64,000 nt of DNA from Holophagales bacterium (GTDB taxonomy: Bacteria; Acidobacteriota; Thermoanaerobaculia; Multivoradales; Multivoraceae), in contig VYDI01000028.1 in the NCBI GenBank assembly GCA_009843505.1, positions 248,001 to 312,000 on the forward strand, in the 5' to 3' direction. The notes under the pieces are model-generated. The model was not told the origin of the DNA, ran no database searches, and was given only the letters and a program-made list of their open reading frames with translations. Both the position numbers and the translations under genes were made by a program. Shown here one piece after another: positions 62,278 through 64,000 of the stretch; position 1 is the stretch's first letter; every line of letters begins with the position of its first letter.

Positions 62278-63805
62278 CCTCCAGCTCCCCTCCCAGCGCA
62301 ATCAGGGCCTGCTCGGCCTCGTCCCGGTCGCGAAAGGGCAACTTCCGTTTCCCGATCGTCTGCGTCGCCTCATGGCCCTTGCCCGCGATGAGCACCGCCC
62401 ACCCGGATTCGGCGGCGGCCACCGCCACGGATCGACGAATCGCGGACCGCCGGTCCGGTACGACCTCGTAGCCACAGCCCCCGGCCGCGCCGAGTCCGGC
62501 CACGATCGCCCGGTGAATCAGGGCCGGGTCTTCGCTCCTGGGATTGTCGTCGGTGACGATGGCGAGATCCGCGAGTTCGCCCACCGCGCGCCCCATCAAC
62601 TCCCGCTTGCCGCGATCCCGGTCGCCGCCGCAGCCGAACACGACCAGGATGCGCCGGTCGCTCAGTTCGCGGATCGCCCCGATCGCGGCTCGCAGACCGC
62701 CGTCGGTGTGGGCGTAGTCGATGAGCACCGGAAACTCCTGGCCGCGGTCCACCGGTTCCAGCCGGCCGTCCGGGGGCTGCTCCGCGGCAACCGCGTCGCG
62801 GATCGCGTCGGGCGGCACTCCCAGAGCGCTGGCGGCGGCCACTGCCGCCGTCAGGTTCTCGAGGTTGAACCGGCCGAGCAGCCGGCTGACGAGCGAGAGA
62901 CCGCCCGCGGGCGTCTCGATCTCGGCCCGGATACCCGCGAGGTCGAGCTCAGACCGGACGACGCGCACGTCGGCATCACTCCGGCCGGCGCTGCTGCACC
63001 GCCAGACTCGAGCCACACCCCCGACGTCCGCCGCCAGCCGGCGGCCGTACTCGTCGTCGACGTTGATCACAGCGCAACCGCCCGGGCGGAGCAGGGAGAA
63101 GAGCCGGCGCTTGGCCTCGTAGTAGTCCTCCATCGAAGGGTGGTAGTCGAGATGGTCGCGCGTGAGGTTCGTGAACACGGCGGCGTCGAACGTCATCCCG
63201 TTCAGCCGCCCCTGATGGAGCGCATGGGACGAAACCTCGACCGCCGCGGACCGCGCTCCCAGGTCGACGGCCCTTCTGAGCATCCGGAACAGATCGCTGC
63301 TCTCCGGCGTCGTCCGGCCGGAGACGGTGGAACTCAGCGGGCTCGTGTCCGAGAGCCCGGCGCCCGGCAGTTGGACGCTCCTGCCCAGGGTTCCGATAAC
63401 CGCCGCCGGTCGACCGGCATGAGTCAGGCAGGAGCCGATCAACTGGGCGGTCGTGCTCTTGCCGTTGGTGCCGGTGATGCCGACGCTCAGGAGCTCCCGC
63501 TCGGGGTGGTCGTACAACCTGGCGGCCACCGGCCCCATCCGGCCCCGTGGATCGTCGACCTCCAGCCAGGGGACGGAGGGCGCGTCAGGCGGCGGCCCGA
63601 AGGCAAGCACAGCGGCGGCGCCGCGCGCTATGGCATCGGTCGCGAAGGCCCGGCCATCGTGAACCTCACCCCGCCAGGCCACGAAGAGATCGCCGCTTCC
63701 TATGCGCCGGGAGTCGTGCTGGATCCCCGTGACTTCGGTATCGGCCGCGGGACGGCTCAGCTCTGAGCGCAGAGGCAGGTCGGCGACCGCGTCGCCGAGT
63801 CTCAT
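62258..63805 (-). CDS. murE: UDP-MurNAc-tripeptide synthetase, meso-DAP type
   Basis: Mur ligase of 515 residues. ATP loop GITGTNGKSTTAQLIG; DYAHTDGGLRAAI; and VTDDNPRSEDP, whose DNPR motif indicates meso-diaminopimelate rather than lysine, supporting a Gram-negative wall. The ATG at 63805 begins at the family start (MRLGDAVADLP) and overlaps the upstream stop by one base (TGATG); a GTG at 63829 preceded by GGAGGG is an alternative. Confidence 0.95.
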   Translation of the reverse strand: MRLGDAVADLPLRSELSRPAADTEVTGIQHDSRRIGSGDLFVAWRGEVHDGRAFATDAIARGAAAVLAFGPPPDAPSVPWLEVDDPRGRMGPVAARLYDHPERELLSVGITGTNGKSTTAQLIGSCLTHAGRPAAVIGTLGRSVQLPGAGLSDTSPLSSTVSGRTTPESSDLFRMLRRAVDLGARSAAVEVSSHALHQGRLNGMTFDAAVFTNLTRDHLDYHPSMEDYYEAKRRLFSLLRPGGCAVINVDDEYGRRLAADVGGVARVWRCSSAGRSDADVRVVRSELDLAGIRAEIETPAGGLSLVSRLLGRFNLENLTAAVAAASALGVPPDAIRDAVAAEQPPDGRLEPVDRGQEFPVLIDYAHTDGGLRAAIGAIRELSDRRILVVFGCGGDRDRGKRELMGRAVGELADLAIVTDDNPRSEDPALIHRAIVAGLGAAGGCGYEVVPDRRSAIRRSVAVAAAESGWAVLIAGKGHEATQTIGKRKLPFRDRDEAEQALIALGGELEVETVPC

Positions 63806-64000
63806 CAGCTCGATCCCGCCGCCGTCCACAGCTCGCCCTCCGTCGGCGCGATGTCCTGATCGGCCGCAGTCTGGCCGGCTTCAGTCTGGCCGGCCGCAGC
63901 CGCGACCCGGATCTGCGGCGGTCCTTCGAGCGGCGCAGGCGCCGGCTGCAGCCAGACGGGCTGGCTCCAGCCCATCGGCTGCCGCGACGGCGTGGCGCCG
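63805..64000 (-). CDS. 3' end of the gene upstream of murE, probably ftsI (partial)
   Basis: An open frame of 64 codons enters from the right edge and stops at 63805-63807, overlapping the murE start as TGATG. The residues (for example SRQPMGWSQPVWLQPAPAP, then Gln/Ala-rich repeats GQTEAGQTAADQ) look like the disordered C-terminal tail of a penicillin-binding protein. Identity as ftsI is inferred only from dcw gene order; no catalytic domain is visible. Confidence 0.55.
   Translation of the reverse strand, partial: GATPSRQPMGWSQPVWLQPAPAPLEGPPQIRVAAAAGQTEAGQTAADQDIAPTEGELWTAAGSS

Overview
This 64 kb window is one continuous, very gene-dense, high-GC chromosomal segment. It holds about 53 protein genes, including two cut by the window edges. 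I saw no rRNA, tRNA, CRISPR array, transposase or prophage, and no gene-free stretch reaches 300 bases. LptD, MltG, a meso-DAP-type MurE and a full division/wall cluster indicate a diderm (Gram-negative) bacterium. A GWxTD/VWFA-type secreted protein and a PKD protein with a characteristic C-terminal domain are families I associate mainly with Acidobacteriota (Thermoanaerobaculia-like lineages). That placement rests on family memory, not on a search.

Layout. 1-5.7 kb: ileS (5' truncated), a phosphohexomutase and a secreted PKD protein. 5.7-8.3 kb: a YugP-type membrane peptidase, an alpha/beta hydrolase, thymidine kinase and an ErpA-type Fe-S carrier. 8.3-13.9 kb: a membrane-embedded AraC-type regulator followed by a MacAB-like ABC export operon (ATPase, two permeases, membrane fusion protein). 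13.9-16.6 kb: a PhzF-like gene of lower GC and an AbiEi/AbiEii pair, which looks like an accessory islet. 16.7-22.9 kb: a molybdopterin/sulfur-carrier region with a MoaD-MoaE fusion, a HAD phosphatase, YgfZ, a CysO-MoeZ fusion, a Mec-type JAMM peptidase, CysM and a sulfite-oxidase-like protein.

22.9-37.7 kb is a minus-strand block: ruvX, mltG, a DUF420 protein, the VWFA protein, two unrecognised genes, xseA, xseB, a rhomboid protease, then argC-argJ-argB-argD-argH-argR behind a candidate ARG box. 37.9-42.1 kb: lptD-rmlD-epimerase on the plus strand. 42.1-49.0 kb: a minus-strand envelope-glycan cluster (PIG-L/GT2 fusion, three glycosyltransferases, a PEGA protein, ogt). 49.1-51.0 kb: argS. 51.1-64.0 kb: the minus-strand dcw cluster [ftsI]-murE-murF-mraY-murD-ftsW-murG-murC-ftsQ-ftsA-ftsZ.

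Genes are packed with overlapping stop/start signals (ATGA, GTGA, TTGA, TGATG), so translational coupling is the rule. I used these overlaps to choose many GTG and TTG starts. The most notable observations are: an XseB whose C-terminus ends in DDIPF, the SSB protein-interaction tip; a CysO-MoeZ polyprotein-like fusion with an internal di-glycine beside a JAMM peptidase, plus a second internal-GG carrier (MoaD-MoaE); and perfect 52-54 bp duplications of the 3' ends of argC and ftsZ, with an assembly artefact as the main alternative.
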